A stretch of DNA of 30,353 bases from Ignavibacteria bacterium. Lineage in GTDB: Bacteria > Bacteroidota > Ignavibacteria > Tepidaquicellales > Tepidaquicellaceae. The notes beneath the pieces are model-generated. The model did no database searches. It saw only the letters and a list, made by a program, of their open reading frames with translations, and was not told where the DNA came from. Below, piece after piece: positions 6,591 to 15,093 of the stretch. The stretch covers positions 1 to 30,353 of the forward strand of contig JADJTX010000038.1 of NCBI GenBank assembly GCA_016710985.1. The letters run 5' to 3'. Made by a program: the position numbers and the translations under genes. Each line of letters starts with the position of its first letter. Position 1 is the stretch's first letter.

Positions 6591-8107
6591 TGAGTAATTC
6601 CAATCATTAACTTTCCGATTTGTTCATACAATGGCTTTGATGTTTCAATGTCCATTTCAAGACTGATCTCACTTTTGTCGGGAACATTTAATTCACCCGG
6701 CTCAAAAGTCTTTACGATCTTTCCGTTATCCAACACGCTTAACCTGTCAGACAGACTGACGAGCTCATCAAGGTCTGACGATATCAGAAGAATGGATTTC
6801 CCTTTATTCCTCTCATCTATTATTTTGGAATGTATGAATAAAGTAGCATTGATATCGACTCCCCTTGTCGGGTGTGAAAAGATCAGAACAGCATTATCAA
6901 GCTCGATCTCCCTTGCAACAATTACCTTCTGCTGATTGCCTCCCGATAAAGAACTGAGACTGGAATTTATATCTCCCAACCGAACATCATAATCATCTTT
7001 GATCTTCTGCGAGATTTTCTGTAAAGCGCTTTTTGTAATGATGTTTTTTTCTTCGTCTTTCAGAAAAATGTTCTCTCCGATTGTGAATTCCTTGATCATC
7101 CCTTTTTTAATTCTGTCATCAGGAACGAGTGAGATCTTTTTTACTTTTTTAAGTACTTCTCCTGTATAATCTTTCTGAAGCCCGGTAATTATATCAACAA
7201 TCTCATTCTGCCCGTTGCCTTCAACTCCGCAGATACCGTGTATCTCACCTTTCCTCAGCTGTAAGTTCAGTTCATCCAGTACTTTAACTTTATTTCTGAC
7301 ATAATGAATATTCTTTAACGACAGAACTTCTTCGTCATTATCCTTCAAGTGTTCTTTTTCTTCACTCTTTATTAAAGTAATTAATGCGGCTTCACCGACT
7401 ATTGTCCGGCTCAGTGTTTCAATATCGAGTTTTCTGTCATTTACCTGTTCGTAGACAAGCTTCCCTCTCCTTAATACTGATACTTTATCTGAAATTTCTT
7501 TTACTTCATTCAGCTTGTGAGTAATGAGAATTATTGTTTTACCGTTAGATTTAAATTCATCAATGATCTTAAAAAACTCTTTCACTTCGATTGGCGATAG
7601 TACCGCCGTTGGTTCATCAAAGATAAGGATCTCAGAATCCCTGAAAAGCAATTTCAGTATTTCGACTTTCTGCTGTTCGCTGATGCTGATCTCCGAAATT
7701 TTCTTATCAGTATTTAATCCTAAATTATATTTGTCAATGAGTTCATTCAGTAGTTTCTTTGTTTCGCGGAAATCAATCTTAATTCCTTTGGTTAATTCAT
7801 TCCCGAGTATCACATTTTCGAGAACGGTAAAATCATCAATGAGCATGAAGTGCTGATGGACCATTCCTATCTTTACATCAATGGCGTCGTGAGGTGAAGT
7901 AAAACTTACTTCCTTATCAAAAACTCTTATGACACCATTGTCCGGTTTATAAATACCGAAAAGCATTTTCATGAGAGTAGATTTCCCGGCGCCGTTCTCC
8001 CCGAGTATGCAGTGGACGGAGTTTTTCTCTATGCCGAATGAGATGTCCTCATTAGCAATGCAGTTACCGAAGCTCTTTGAAATGTTTTTAAACTCTACTG
8101 CTTTCAT
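6587..8107 (-). CDS. Nucleoside-type ABC transporter ATPase with two nucleotide-binding domains (NupO/YufO-like)
   Basis: This is a 506-residue cytoplasmic ATPase with two tandem ABC domains. The first has a Walker A GENGAGKST (residues 36-44), a signature reduced to ISEQQKVEIL, and a Walker B with catalytic Glu in LIFDEPTAVLSP. The second has a degenerate Walker A (GVEGNGQNEIVD), an intact signature LSGGNQQKVIVARE, and FSHPTRGVD where the catalytic Glu would be. This asymmetry is normal for the sugar/nucleoside double-ATPase family. It is first in the operon, with an ATG at 8107 and a possible TAAATTTG promoter box just upstream. It energises the two permeases downstream. Confidence 0.92.
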   Translation of the reverse strand: MKAVEFKNISKSFGNCIANEDISFGIEKNSVHCILGENGAGKSTLMKMLFGIYKPDNGVIRVFDKEVSFTSPHDAIDVKIGMVHQHFMLIDDFTVLENVILGNELTKGIKIDFRETKKLLNELIDKYNLGLNTDKKISEISISEQQKVEILKLLFRDSEILIFDEPTAVLSPIEVKEFFKIIDEFKSNGKTIILITHKLNEVKEISDKVSVLRRGKLVYEQVNDRKLDIETLSRTIVGEAALITLIKSEEKEHLKDNDEEVLSLKNIHYVRNKVKVLDELNLQLRKGEIHGICGVEGNGQNEIVDIITGLQKDYTGEVLKKVKKISLVPDDRIKKGMIKEFTIGENIFLKDEEKNIITKSALQKISQKIKDDYDVRLGDINSSLSSLSGGNQQKVIVAREIELDNAVLIFSHPTRGVDINATLFIHSKIIDERNKGKSILLISSDLDELVSLSDRLSVLDNGKIVKTFEPGELNVPDKSEISLEMDIETSKPLYEQIGKLMIGITQ

Positions 8108-8122
8108 TTAAAATAAAGTTGT

Positions 8123-8130
8123 CAAATTTA
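8123..8130 (-). promoter_or_regulatory. Possible -7 box (TAAATTTG) for the ABC transporter operon
   Basis: On the minus strand TAAATTTG matches the Bacteroidetes TAnnTTTG -7 consensus and lies 15 bases before the ATPase start. No good -33 TTTG was found at the usual distance, so support is partial. Confidence 0.4.
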
Positions 8131-8249
8131 CTAATTAAGAATTTAAAATGATAATCGTTTCCTTTTGATTGGGAAGAAATATTTTGGGGGGTTTTGCGCT
8201 GAGTTATAATCCGCAATGATTCAGAAATTAAAACAGTAAGAAATGCATA

Positions 8250-8278
8250 TTGCAAAAGATTGTAATATAGTATATTTG
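8250..8278 (+). promoter_or_regulatory. Bacteroidetes-type promoter of the VOC-family gene
   Basis: TTG at 8250-8252, an 18-base spacer, and TATATTTG at 8271-8278 fit the phylum's -33/-7 pattern. Transcription would begin near 8285, leaving a leader of about 30 A-rich bases before the ATG at 8317. Confidence 0.55.
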
Positions 8279-8316
8279 TAAAAATATGAAATTATTTATC
8301 AACCAAACAAAAAAAA

Positions 8317-8754
8317 ATGAGCTCATTAACAACATTAAAAGCTGATCACGTATTAATAAGAGTTTCCAATTTTGATGAAACATGTAAATGGTATCAGGAT
8401 ATTCTTGGAGCTTCAAAGAAATTGAGCTGGGAAAATGATGGATTAAATTTCGCTTATTATGATATCAATGGTTTTAGTATTGAAATTGTAGGCGATGGTA
8501 TAGCGAAGCCCTTTGAAAAGCCGAAAGAAGTATACGATCTTTTAAAATATGAGGGATTCCGTCTTCTTTGCTTTGCGGTGGATGATGTTACAGCTGCTTA
8601 TAAAGAATTAAAAAGCAAAGAGGTAATATTTCTGAATGAACCCTTTTACATGGATAAAATAAATAAATCACTAGTTCATTTCTTTGACAATAATGGAAAT
8701 GTGCTTGAGCTTATGTCTGAAGGAAAATCAACCGGCTTAAACAAAAAAAACTAA
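8317..8754 (+). CDS. VOC (glyoxalase/bleomycin-resistance fold) protein
   Basis: This is a 145-residue single VOC domain made of two beta-alpha-beta-beta-beta modules: ADHVLIRVSNFDETCKWYQD opens the first and FAVDDVTAAYKELKS the second. Of the four usual metal ligands, His11, Glu56 (FSIEIV) and Glu131 (VLELM) are visible. The His usually found at the start of the second module (in HIAF-type strands) is replaced, because the strand reads FRLLCFAVDD. Metal binding and activity may therefore be altered. Members range from glyoxalases to dioxygenases and antibiotic-binding proteins, so no substrate can be named. It has its own promoter-like sequence. An A-run, not a Shine-Dalgarno, precedes the ATG. 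Confidence 0.88.
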   Translation: MSSLTTLKADHVLIRVSNFDETCKWYQDILGASKKLSWENDGLNFAYYDINGFSIEIVGDGIAKPFEKPKEVYDLLKYEGFRLLCFAVDDVTAAYKELKSKEVIFLNEPFYMDKINKSLVHFFDNNGNVLELMSEGKSTGLNKKN

Positions 8755-8819
8755 ATAATTCAATTGTTAAAAAATTTAATATAGGCTATTTTACACGTTT
8801 CGCACATAATAGCTGATAA

Positions 8820-9818
8820 TTGGAATCTAACTTCAAAGAAGTAAAGGGTATAATCGATTCAAGCAACAAAATAGTTTTGACCACTCACGTAGTTCCTGAC
8901 GGAGATGCCATCGGAAGCGTGATAGCGTTCTATGAATATCTAAAGCTAAAGAGTAAATCACCTGTCATTATCAATCACTCCCCTACTCCCTTCAATCTGA
9001 AATTTCTTGATAAAGATAATTCCATAAAAGTTTTTTTGGAGAATGAAAAAGAGAATGCAAAATTAATAGAAGAAGCTGATTTAATTATTATACTTGATAC
9101 AAATGAATATTCGCGTACACGTTCGATGGAAGAATCTATAAGAAATTCCGGGGCAAAGAAGATCTGCATTGACCATCATACAGGCATAAAGCCTGAATTG
9201 TATTCGGCATATATTTCAAATACTGAATACCCGTCAAACTGCTCCATACTTTACGACTACATCAAAGCTGATAATGATAAATTCATTACAAAGGATATTG
9301 CATCGGCTTTGTATGTCGGGATAATGACGGACACAGGTTCGTTCAGACATCCGCGTACAGATGCGGATGTATTTGTTATGTGTGCGGATCTTATCAGAAA
9401 AGGCGCAGACCCGGTGTCACTGTATGAAAATATTTATGCGGTTACAACAATGGAGAATTTGAAACTCTCGGCAAGGTTCATTGAGAGTCTTGAATTTTAT
9501 TATGACAACAAAGTCGTTATCGGAAACGTAACTCAGAAAGATTTCAGAGACCTGGGACTTAACATAGATCACGTGGAAGGATTTTCCTCCATTATAATGA
9601 ACATACTCGGGATAAAGATCGGAGTTGTACTGGTAGAATTAAAAGACAATATCAAGATCTCATTCCGTTCCAAAGGTGATATCAATGTCAGTGAACTTGC
9701 AAAGGTATTTGAAGGCGGCGGACATAAAAATGCTGCGGGAGCGAATGTTAAGAATGTAACTATGCCGGAATTAAAAAACGAAATTATAAAAAAACTCCAG
9801 ACCTATTTAGATTCATAA
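8820..9818 (+). CDS. nrnA: NrnA-type oligoribonuclease / pAp phosphatase (DHH-DHHA1)
   Basis: This is a 332-residue cytoplasmic phosphoesterase that degrades very short RNAs to mononucleotides and, in many members, dephosphorylates 3'-phosphoadenosine 5'-phosphate. The DHH motifs are present in order: THVVPDGDAIGS (about residues 21-32), ILDTNEYSRTR, CIDHHTG with the DHH signature, and GIMTDTGSFRHPRT. The C-terminal DHHA1 domain ends with the substrate-binding GGGHKNAAGA. Length matches the family. The start is TTG at 8820: an in-frame stop directly precedes it, and a later ATG would remove the first metal-binding motif. The last two codons and the stop (GAT TCA TAA) are then repeated in tandem downstream. 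Confidence 0.93.
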   Translation: MESNFKEVKGIIDSSNKIVLTTHVVPDGDAIGSVIAFYEYLKLKSKSPVIINHSPTPFNLKFLDKDNSIKVFLENEKENAKLIEEADLIIILDTNEYSRTRSMEESIRNSGAKKICIDHHTGIKPELYSAYISNTEYPSNCSILYDYIKADNDKFITKDIASALYVGIMTDTGSFRHPRTDADVFVMCADLIRKGADPVSLYENIYAVTTMENLKLSARFIESLEFYYDNKVVIGNVTQKDFRDLGLNIDHVEGFSSIIMNILGIKIGVVLVELKDNIKISFRSKGDINVSELAKVFEGGGHKNAAGANVKNVTMPELKNEIIKKLQTYLDS

Positions 9819-9853
9819 GATTCATAAGATTCGTAAGATTTATTAGATTCATC
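9809..9853. repeat. 9-bp tandem repeat made of the last codons and stop of nrnA
   Basis: GATTCATAA, which in frame is Asp-Ser-stop of the preceding gene, is repeated with small changes (GATTCATAA, GATTCGTAA, GATTTATTA, GATTCAT). The unit therefore includes the stop codon and keeps it in frame in each of the next two units. Confidence 0.75.
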
Positions 9854-9919
9854 CCGAAGGATCAAACACTTACAGAAGATAGCATTAAAAAATTGAGATT
9901 GTCTAAAAACCAAAGACAC

Positions 9920-9990
9920 AACACAGAGTCACAGAGACACAGGGAATTTAAGCAAGAATTAAAATCTCTGTGTCTCTGAGTCTCTGTGTT
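9920..9990. repeat. Long hairpin built of CACAGAG words
   Basis: The left arm 9920-9944 (starting AACACAGAGTCACAGAGACA) is complementary to 9966-9990, with 22 of 25 positions pairing by eye and a loop of 21 bases. It lies between nrnA and pepA and may act as a terminator or be a mobile repeat. It belongs with the hairpins at 5191-5527, 12781-12863 and 14794-14870. Confidence 0.7.
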
Positions 9991-10103
9991 AAAAATATTT
10001 CAAGGTTTGAGATAGCCCCTAGATCTGAACAAATCCGATAATGTAATAATCCTTCGGATTCATTAATTAATTAATAATTTGTAAATAATTAAATATTATA
10101 AAA

Positions 10104-11608
10104 ATGAAAGTAACATTTGAAAAGACCGGAATTGAAAAGTTAAAGGCTGATGCATATATCTTTTTCTGTTATGAGGATAAAAAGCTGCTTGATGATGAAA
10201 TAAAGCTCATTCAAAGACTTCTGAAAACAAAAATTGCTGAGATAAGTCTTGAAGATTTTAAGGGTAAGGAAGGACAGGCGGAATTAATTTATACCAATAA
10301 GAGCAGACTTATTTTATGCGGACTGGGAAAAAAGGAAAAGATCAGTATGGAGAAATTAAGGATCGCTGTTTCAAAAGGAATTAAGAAGGCAAATCATATT
10401 AAAGTAAAAAAGATCGCAGTTGAAATACTTCACGATGAAACTCTACCGGAAAACTTTGAGGAGATTGCAAGAGCTGAAGCTGTAGGATGTATCCTTGGAA
10501 ATTATTTCTTCGGGAAGTATTATACAAAGAAGGAAAAGAAGGAAAGCGCTACCATAAAGGAAGCGGTTTTCTTTACTGAGAAAAAAATGCTTGAGAAATA
10601 TTCTAAGGAAATTGAAAAGGAATTAAAACAGGCGGTATTATCGGAAACGCAACTAACTTCGCAAGAGATCTCGGCAATGAACCTTCAAATGTTTTATATC
10701 CTGAATCTTACTGTAACTTAATTGCCGATAGATCACAAAATAAAAAATACACTACTAAGATACTTACATTAGAGGACATTCAGAAGCTCGGAATGGGCGG
10801 CGTACTTGAAGTTGCAAGAGGAAGCAGACGAGAACCGAGATTTTTAATTATGCGATACAATGGAGCTGCAGAGAACGAGCAGCCGTATGTAGTCATAGGC
10901 AAAGGTGTTACATTTGACAGCGGAGGTATTTCTCTGAAGCCCGGATCGGGAATGGCTAATATGAAAATGGATATGTGCGGAAGCGCAGCAACTGTAGGAA
11001 TTGTTGAAGCTGTTTCACAGCTTGGTCTTAAGATAAATCTTATCGGGCTTATACCGATGGTGGAAAACATGCCCGGCGGTGATTCCTTCAAACCCGGTGA
11101 TGTCATCACTGCCCATAACGGAATGACAATTGAAATTGATAATACAGATGCTGAAGGAAGACTCATACTTGCAGACGCGCTTTCTTATGCGAAACAGTTC
11201 AATCCGAAATCTGTAATCGACCTTGCAACACTTACAGGCGCTGTAGTGATTGCCATTGGAAATGTTGCTTCAGCTGTGATGGGAAATGATCAGGATCTTA
11301 TTGACAAACTTTCAAAAGCAGGAAAAGAATCTTATGACAGAGTATGGCAGCTTCCTTTATGGGATGAATATGACAGAATGATAGATTCGGATATTGCAGA
11401 CGTCAGGAATGCAAATACAACCAGGCAGGCCGGAACAATCACCGCAGGAATGTTTCTGAAAAGATTTATCGGAGATTATCCATGGGCGCATATTGATATT
11501 GCAGCAACTGCCATTCGTGATTATAAACAGGATTACACTCCTAAGAATGCAACCGGCGCAGGCGTCAGGCTGGTGACACAGTATCTGATGAACGAAGCCA
11601 TATCCTGA
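10104..11608 (+). CDS. pepA: Leucyl aminopeptidase (M17), frameshifted
   Basis: This is a cytosolic two-metal aminopeptidase of family M17. The N-terminal domain is read at 10104-10650 and the catalytic domain from about 10651 to 11608. The catalytic domain shows GKGVTFDSGGISLKPG, MKMDMCGSAATVG and the family signature NTDAEGRLILADAL, with the metal ligands and catalytic residues in place. Reading across the break in the second frame gives TNFARDLGNEPSN then EDIQKLGMGGVLEVARGS, which is normal family sequence. One base is therefore missing at about 10648-10652 (ACGCAACTAAC). With it restored the protein would be about 501 residues, the usual length. All active-site residues are intact, so this is either a recent mutation or a sequencing error. 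Confidence 0.9.
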
Positions 11609-11699
11609 TTTATCAATTTGGAATTTGGAATTGCGGATTTGGAATTTTCTCAATTTGGTATTTTGGATATGGTAATTTAACGGTTAAGTGATTTGGGAT
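11609..11699. repeat. AATTTGG/GGATTTAG word array between pepA and miaA
   Basis: This is a degenerate run of ATTTGGAATTTGGAATTGCGG and TTTGGGATTTAGGATTTAG words. It lies between convergent genes, and the same words continue in inverted orientation into the end of miaA (11703-11828). Confidence 0.6.
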
Positions 11700-12746
11700 T
11701 TAGGATTTAGTAGAATAGTTCAAATGAAAGTAAGAAATCACAAATCCGAAGTCCCAAATTCCAAATGGAATGAAATTCCTAATCCGAAATTCAAATTTCA
11801 AATTTAATGAAATTCCAAATCCCAAATCTGATTTGAGGATTTCAACAATCTTTTCTGCAGTCTCCAAATCGTCAATCCCCTCTTTTAATTCTAACCATTT
11901 GATTCTCTTATCCTTTCTGAACCATGTAAGCTGTCTCTTTGCATAACGCCTTGTGTTTTGCTTTATCAATCTTACCATTTCATTGTAATCATATTCACCT
12001 TCAAAATATTTAAACACTTCTTTCAGACCGACAGTATTTAATGAGTAATATTTTTTATAATCAAAGCCCTGTTCCTTAAGTCTTCGCGCTTCTTCGATCA
12101 ATCCATCCTCAAGCATCTTATCAACCCTTTCATTTATTCTCTGATACAAATGTTTCCTGTCATACATCAGTCCGATCTGAACAGCAGTAAAATCAATTTC
12201 TACTTTGTCTTTCTGAAATTCGGATATCTTTTTTCCCGTAACATAATACACCTCCAGCGCTCTTATTACTCTTCTGAAATTCTGAGGGATCATAGTGTCC
12301 GCAGATCTCTTATCAATCTTAACAAGTTCATCATACAGATACTCTTTACCTTTTTCATTCATCTTCTCATAAAGTTCATCCCGGACTTCACTTGCTTCGA
12401 TCTCTTCTTCAAATAATCCGTCAATAAGTGAACGAATATAAAGCCCGCTGCCGCCTGCGATTATTGGCTGTTTATTTCTGCTGAAAATATCTTTAATGAT
12501 CTCACGTCCTTTTGTTCCAAATTCACCTGCGTTGAATTCTTCATTTAGATTTAATTCATTGATGAAATAATGCTTAACCTTTTTAATGTCTTCAGGCGAC
12601 GGATGTGATGTAGCGATGGGTATTTGCTTATAAACCTGACGAGAGTCAGCAGAAATTATTTCTCCGTTAATTAATTTTGCAACTTCAACAGATACACTCG
12701 TCTTTCCCGAAGCCGTTGGTCCTATGATCGCTAAAACTTTTTTCAT
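11700..12746 (-). CDS. miaA: tRNA dimethylallyltransferase MiaA with an abnormal C-terminal tail
   Basis: This enzyme transfers a dimethylallyl group to A37 of tRNAs that read UNN codons. It shows GPTASGKTS (P-loop, residues 9-17), the DSRQVYK motif, GGSGLYIRSLIDGLF and the C-terminal NTRRYAKRQLTWFR. ATG at 12746 is preferred, because it places the P-loop next to the N-terminus; an upstream in-frame ATG at 12773 would add nine residues. The normal protein ends near VEILKS. About 42 more residues follow (DLGFGISLNLKFEF...) and are encoded by the same word repeat that fills the adjacent intergenic region, so the stop codon appears to have been lost and replaced downstream. Confidence 0.92.
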   Translation of the reverse strand: MKKVLAIIGPTASGKTSVSVEVAKLINGEIISADSRQVYKQIPIATSHPSPEDIKKVKHYFINELNLNEEFNAGEFGTKGREIIKDIFSRNKQPIIAGGSGLYIRSLIDGLFEEEIEASEVRDELYEKMNEKGKEYLYDELVKIDKRSADTMIPQNFRRVIRALEVYYVTGKKISEFQKDKVEIDFTAVQIGLMYDRKHLYQRINERVDKMLEDGLIEEARRLKEQGFDYKKYYSLNTVGLKEVFKYFEGEYDYNEMVRLIKQNTRRYAKRQLTWFRKDKRIKWLELKEGIDDLETAEKIVEILKSDLGFGISLNLKFEFRIRNFIPFGIWDFGFVISYFHLNYSTKS

Positions 12747-12780
12747 TAAATCAAATTGGTATAATATTTTCAAAATGTAG

Positions 12781-12863
12781 TTTTACCACTAAGGCACTAA
12801 GAACACTAAGATTCATGTTTGAAATAATCATCTCTTAGTGTCCTTAGTGCCTTAGTGGTAAAA
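12781..12863. repeat. Near-perfect 30-bp inverted repeat of CACTAAG words
   Basis: The arms 12781-12810 and 12834-12863 pair at 29 of 30 positions, with a 23-base loop. The arm reads TTTTACCACTAAGGCACTAA then GAACACTAAG. The hairpin lies 3' of the propeller gene (minus strand) and 5' of miaA. The flanking A- and T-runs would make it a terminator in either direction. Confidence 0.85.
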
Positions 12864-12887
12864 TAAAAATATCAATTGGCAAAGTCC

Positions 12888-14534
12888 TTACTTCAAAAGT
12901 ATCATTTGCTTTGTCTCAGTATAACTTCCGGCAATTATTTTATAAAAATAAATACCGCTTGATAAGTTTGATCCGTCAAATTTTATTTTGTAATTACCGG
13001 GTGATAAGTTTTCATTTACGAGTGTTTGCAGTTCCCTGCCATTCAAATCATATACCTTCAATGAAACAAATCCCAAATCCGAAATCCCAAATTCCAGATT
13101 TGTCGAAGGATTGAACGGGTTCGGATAGTTCTGCGATAATTTATAATCCGAAACAACATTAGAGTTAACTGGATTTATAGAAGAAGGAACATCATTCGTA
13201 TCGACATCAAGATTATACATCAGTCCCCCGTTCCCGAATTGTCTTGCATGAACTGCCTTACCGCTTGCAACAACTGTTCTTCCGTCATCAGATGTACTGC
13301 ACCAAAAAAATGAACCGGGAGTGTTTACTTTATAAACAGGAACGTTTCCTAATGAAGTCTTAAAGATATACAGGTCTTCAGTTAAGTTATTAAATTCACC
13401 CCATGAAGCCGCGCTAAGAATATTTCCGGATTTCGAAAATGAAACTGCAGATACTTCATCACCGCAATTTGAATAAGTCCAGAATGGAGTTCCTCCTCCG
13501 TTTTTCTTAAAAACTTTTATCTTCCCGTCAACTTCAGTTGTAGAGATAAAATTCAGTGTACCGGCGGCAATATAATTTCCGTCATAAGATACATCCACAC
13601 ACGCATACCAGTTATAAAACATACCCGGAGGTTCCTGATTCTGAAATAATAAATCATAAGTTGTTCCGTTCCACTGAAATACTCTCAAAATCCCAACATA
13701 GTTTATAATTGCGATAATACTGCCGTCACCGTTTATTCCCTGCACAGTCTGTGTCCCGCCGCTTATAAGTCCCTGATATAGAAGCTCACCTGTAAATGTT
13801 TTGAATACATAGAAATCATAGTAAGTATTAACGATCACTATTGAATCATTTCCCGAAAGTTTTACACCTTGTATTAAGCTTCCGTCAGGAACAGTGGGAA
13901 TAATTCTTTTACTCCATACAGGATCGCCTGAAGAAGTACTAAACCCAAAGATAGTGCTTGAATCCTGTCTTCCTGCTGAACATACAACAAATTTTCCGTC
14001 ACCTGTTACATCAAGTGAACCGGCTGTCCCTGTATCAATTAAATGCGTAAGATCATAATTGAAAAAAGGAACATTGCTTGTGTTATTAAAAAAATAAGTA
14101 TTACGATACGAACCGGCGCTAACAGTACCGCCTGTATCTGATATTGAAATATAATTCAGATACCCGTTTGGATCCGTAGCAAAATCCCAGACAGGATTTG
14201 CATCCGTGTTTCCGTAAAGAGAAATTCTGTGATTGTTGAGATTCCAGCTGACGACACTGTATTTACCGTTGCCGCTAACTTTACAAAAATCCCCAATTGC
14301 GGCAGGCTCAGTATATGTCCATCTTATGCTTGTATTATTAAACATGTTCACAGGCTGCGACGCATTCTGATCAATGATAGTCCTGTTTCCTTCTTTATTT
14401 GGCAGTGGATTCAGAACAGTTTGCTTTTTTAAGGATCCGTTCTCAGTTATTGTAATATCACTTTTACCAATGAAGTCATTCTGAGAGAAAGCATATCCTG
14501 TAAATAATAAAATAAATAAAGTAATCTTCCACAT
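12888..14534 (-). CDS. Secreted beta-propeller protein with T9SS sorting domain
   Basis: This is a 548-residue exported protein. The signal peptide is MWKITLFILLFTGYAFSQ. Residues about 45-455 contain repeated blades of the WD40/PQQ-like kind, for example VSGNGKYSVVSWNLNNHRI, VTGDGKFVVCSAGRQDS, VSYDGNYIAAGTLNF and TSDDGRTVVASGKAV. Residues about 464-548 are a type IX secretion C-terminal domain: LSQNYPNPFNPSTNLEFGIS, SLKVYDLNGRELQTLVNE, LSSGIYFYKI and the basic end. It should cross the outer membrane through T9SS and be released or attached at the surface. The LEFGISDLGFVSLKV segment is encoded by the same word repeat seen in nearby non-coding DNA. The ligand or function is unknown. Confidence 0.9.
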   Translation of the reverse strand: MWKITLFILLFTGYAFSQNDFIGKSDITITENGSLKKQTVLNPLPNKEGNRTIIDQNASQPVNMFNNTSIRWTYTEPAAIGDFCKVSGNGKYSVVSWNLNNHRISLYGNTDANPVWDFATDPNGYLNYISISDTGGTVSAGSYRNTYFFNNTSNVPFFNYDLTHLIDTGTAGSLDVTGDGKFVVCSAGRQDSSTIFGFSTSSGDPVWSKRIIPTVPDGSLIQGVKLSGNDSIVIVNTYYDFYVFKTFTGELLYQGLISGGTQTVQGINGDGSIIAIINYVGILRVFQWNGTTYDLLFQNQEPPGMFYNWYACVDVSYDGNYIAAGTLNFISTTEVDGKIKVFKKNGGGTPFWTYSNCGDEVSAVSFSKSGNILSAASWGEFNNLTEDLYIFKTSLGNVPVYKVNTPGSFFWCSTSDDGRTVVASGKAVHARQFGNGGLMYNLDVDTNDVPSSINPVNSNVVSDYKLSQNYPNPFNPSTNLEFGISDLGFVSLKVYDLNGRELQTLVNENLSPGNYKIKFDGSNLSSGIYFYKIIAGSYTETKQMILLK

Positions 14535-15093
14535 AATATTTTTATTTTAGTTTATTAAAAAATATAAAACGGTTTGTTTTCTTTAATACAAATACAAATT
14601 ATGGATTTAACAATATAGATACAATTAAATATAATAATCTTTTAAATATCAATAATATCATTACTGTCCAAAATACTTTTAATTTATTAAATAAGTTATT
14701 AAAGTGGTTCTAATTTCAATAGTTTACTCCGTATTATGAACAACCCCTTTATCCCCCTTTTCAGAGTTTGTCTCAAAACATAAATAAATATTTAAACCAC
14801 GAAGTCACAAAGGCACAAAGCATAATTTTTTCAACATATTTTTCTTAGTGTCTTAGTGTCTTTGTGGTTTACATACACAGATTTTTTCATAACCAAGCTT
14901 AACATTTAACTTGTGGTTCTAAAAATTGAAGTAACAATAGGATTTAAATCTGTGACCATCAAAGTAATCTGTGAGAGAAACGTTTTAAGCAGAGTAAAAC
15001 CATTAAGAATGATAAGAGAAATTTAGTTAATTGAATATCATAAAAGGTAAGAGTAAATTGAATTGAATCAATTATAATCTTATTAATTTAATC
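14535..15093. other. 559-base gap between divergent genes with one long hairpin
   Basis: This is very AT-rich and contains no gene. It separates the divergently transcribed genes at 12888-14534 and 15094-15942 and so should hold promoters for both, but no clear TAnnTTTG pair was found. The hairpin at 14794-14870 is the only strong structure. Confidence 0.5.
14794..14870. repeat. Imperfect inverted repeat of CACAAAG/CACTAAG words
   Basis: AAACCACGAAGTCACAAAGG at the start of the left arm (14794-14820) pairs with the end of the right arm (14844-14870, ending GTGTCTTTGTGGTTT), with about six mismatches over 27 positions. It shares the ACCAC terminus and CAC-N-AAG words of the perfect hairpin at 12781-12863. 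Confidence 0.7.

Noticed and set aside
14229..14432. Plus-strand frame opposite the propeller gene
   Set aside because: It is antisense to a well-supported coding sequence and has no recognisable features.
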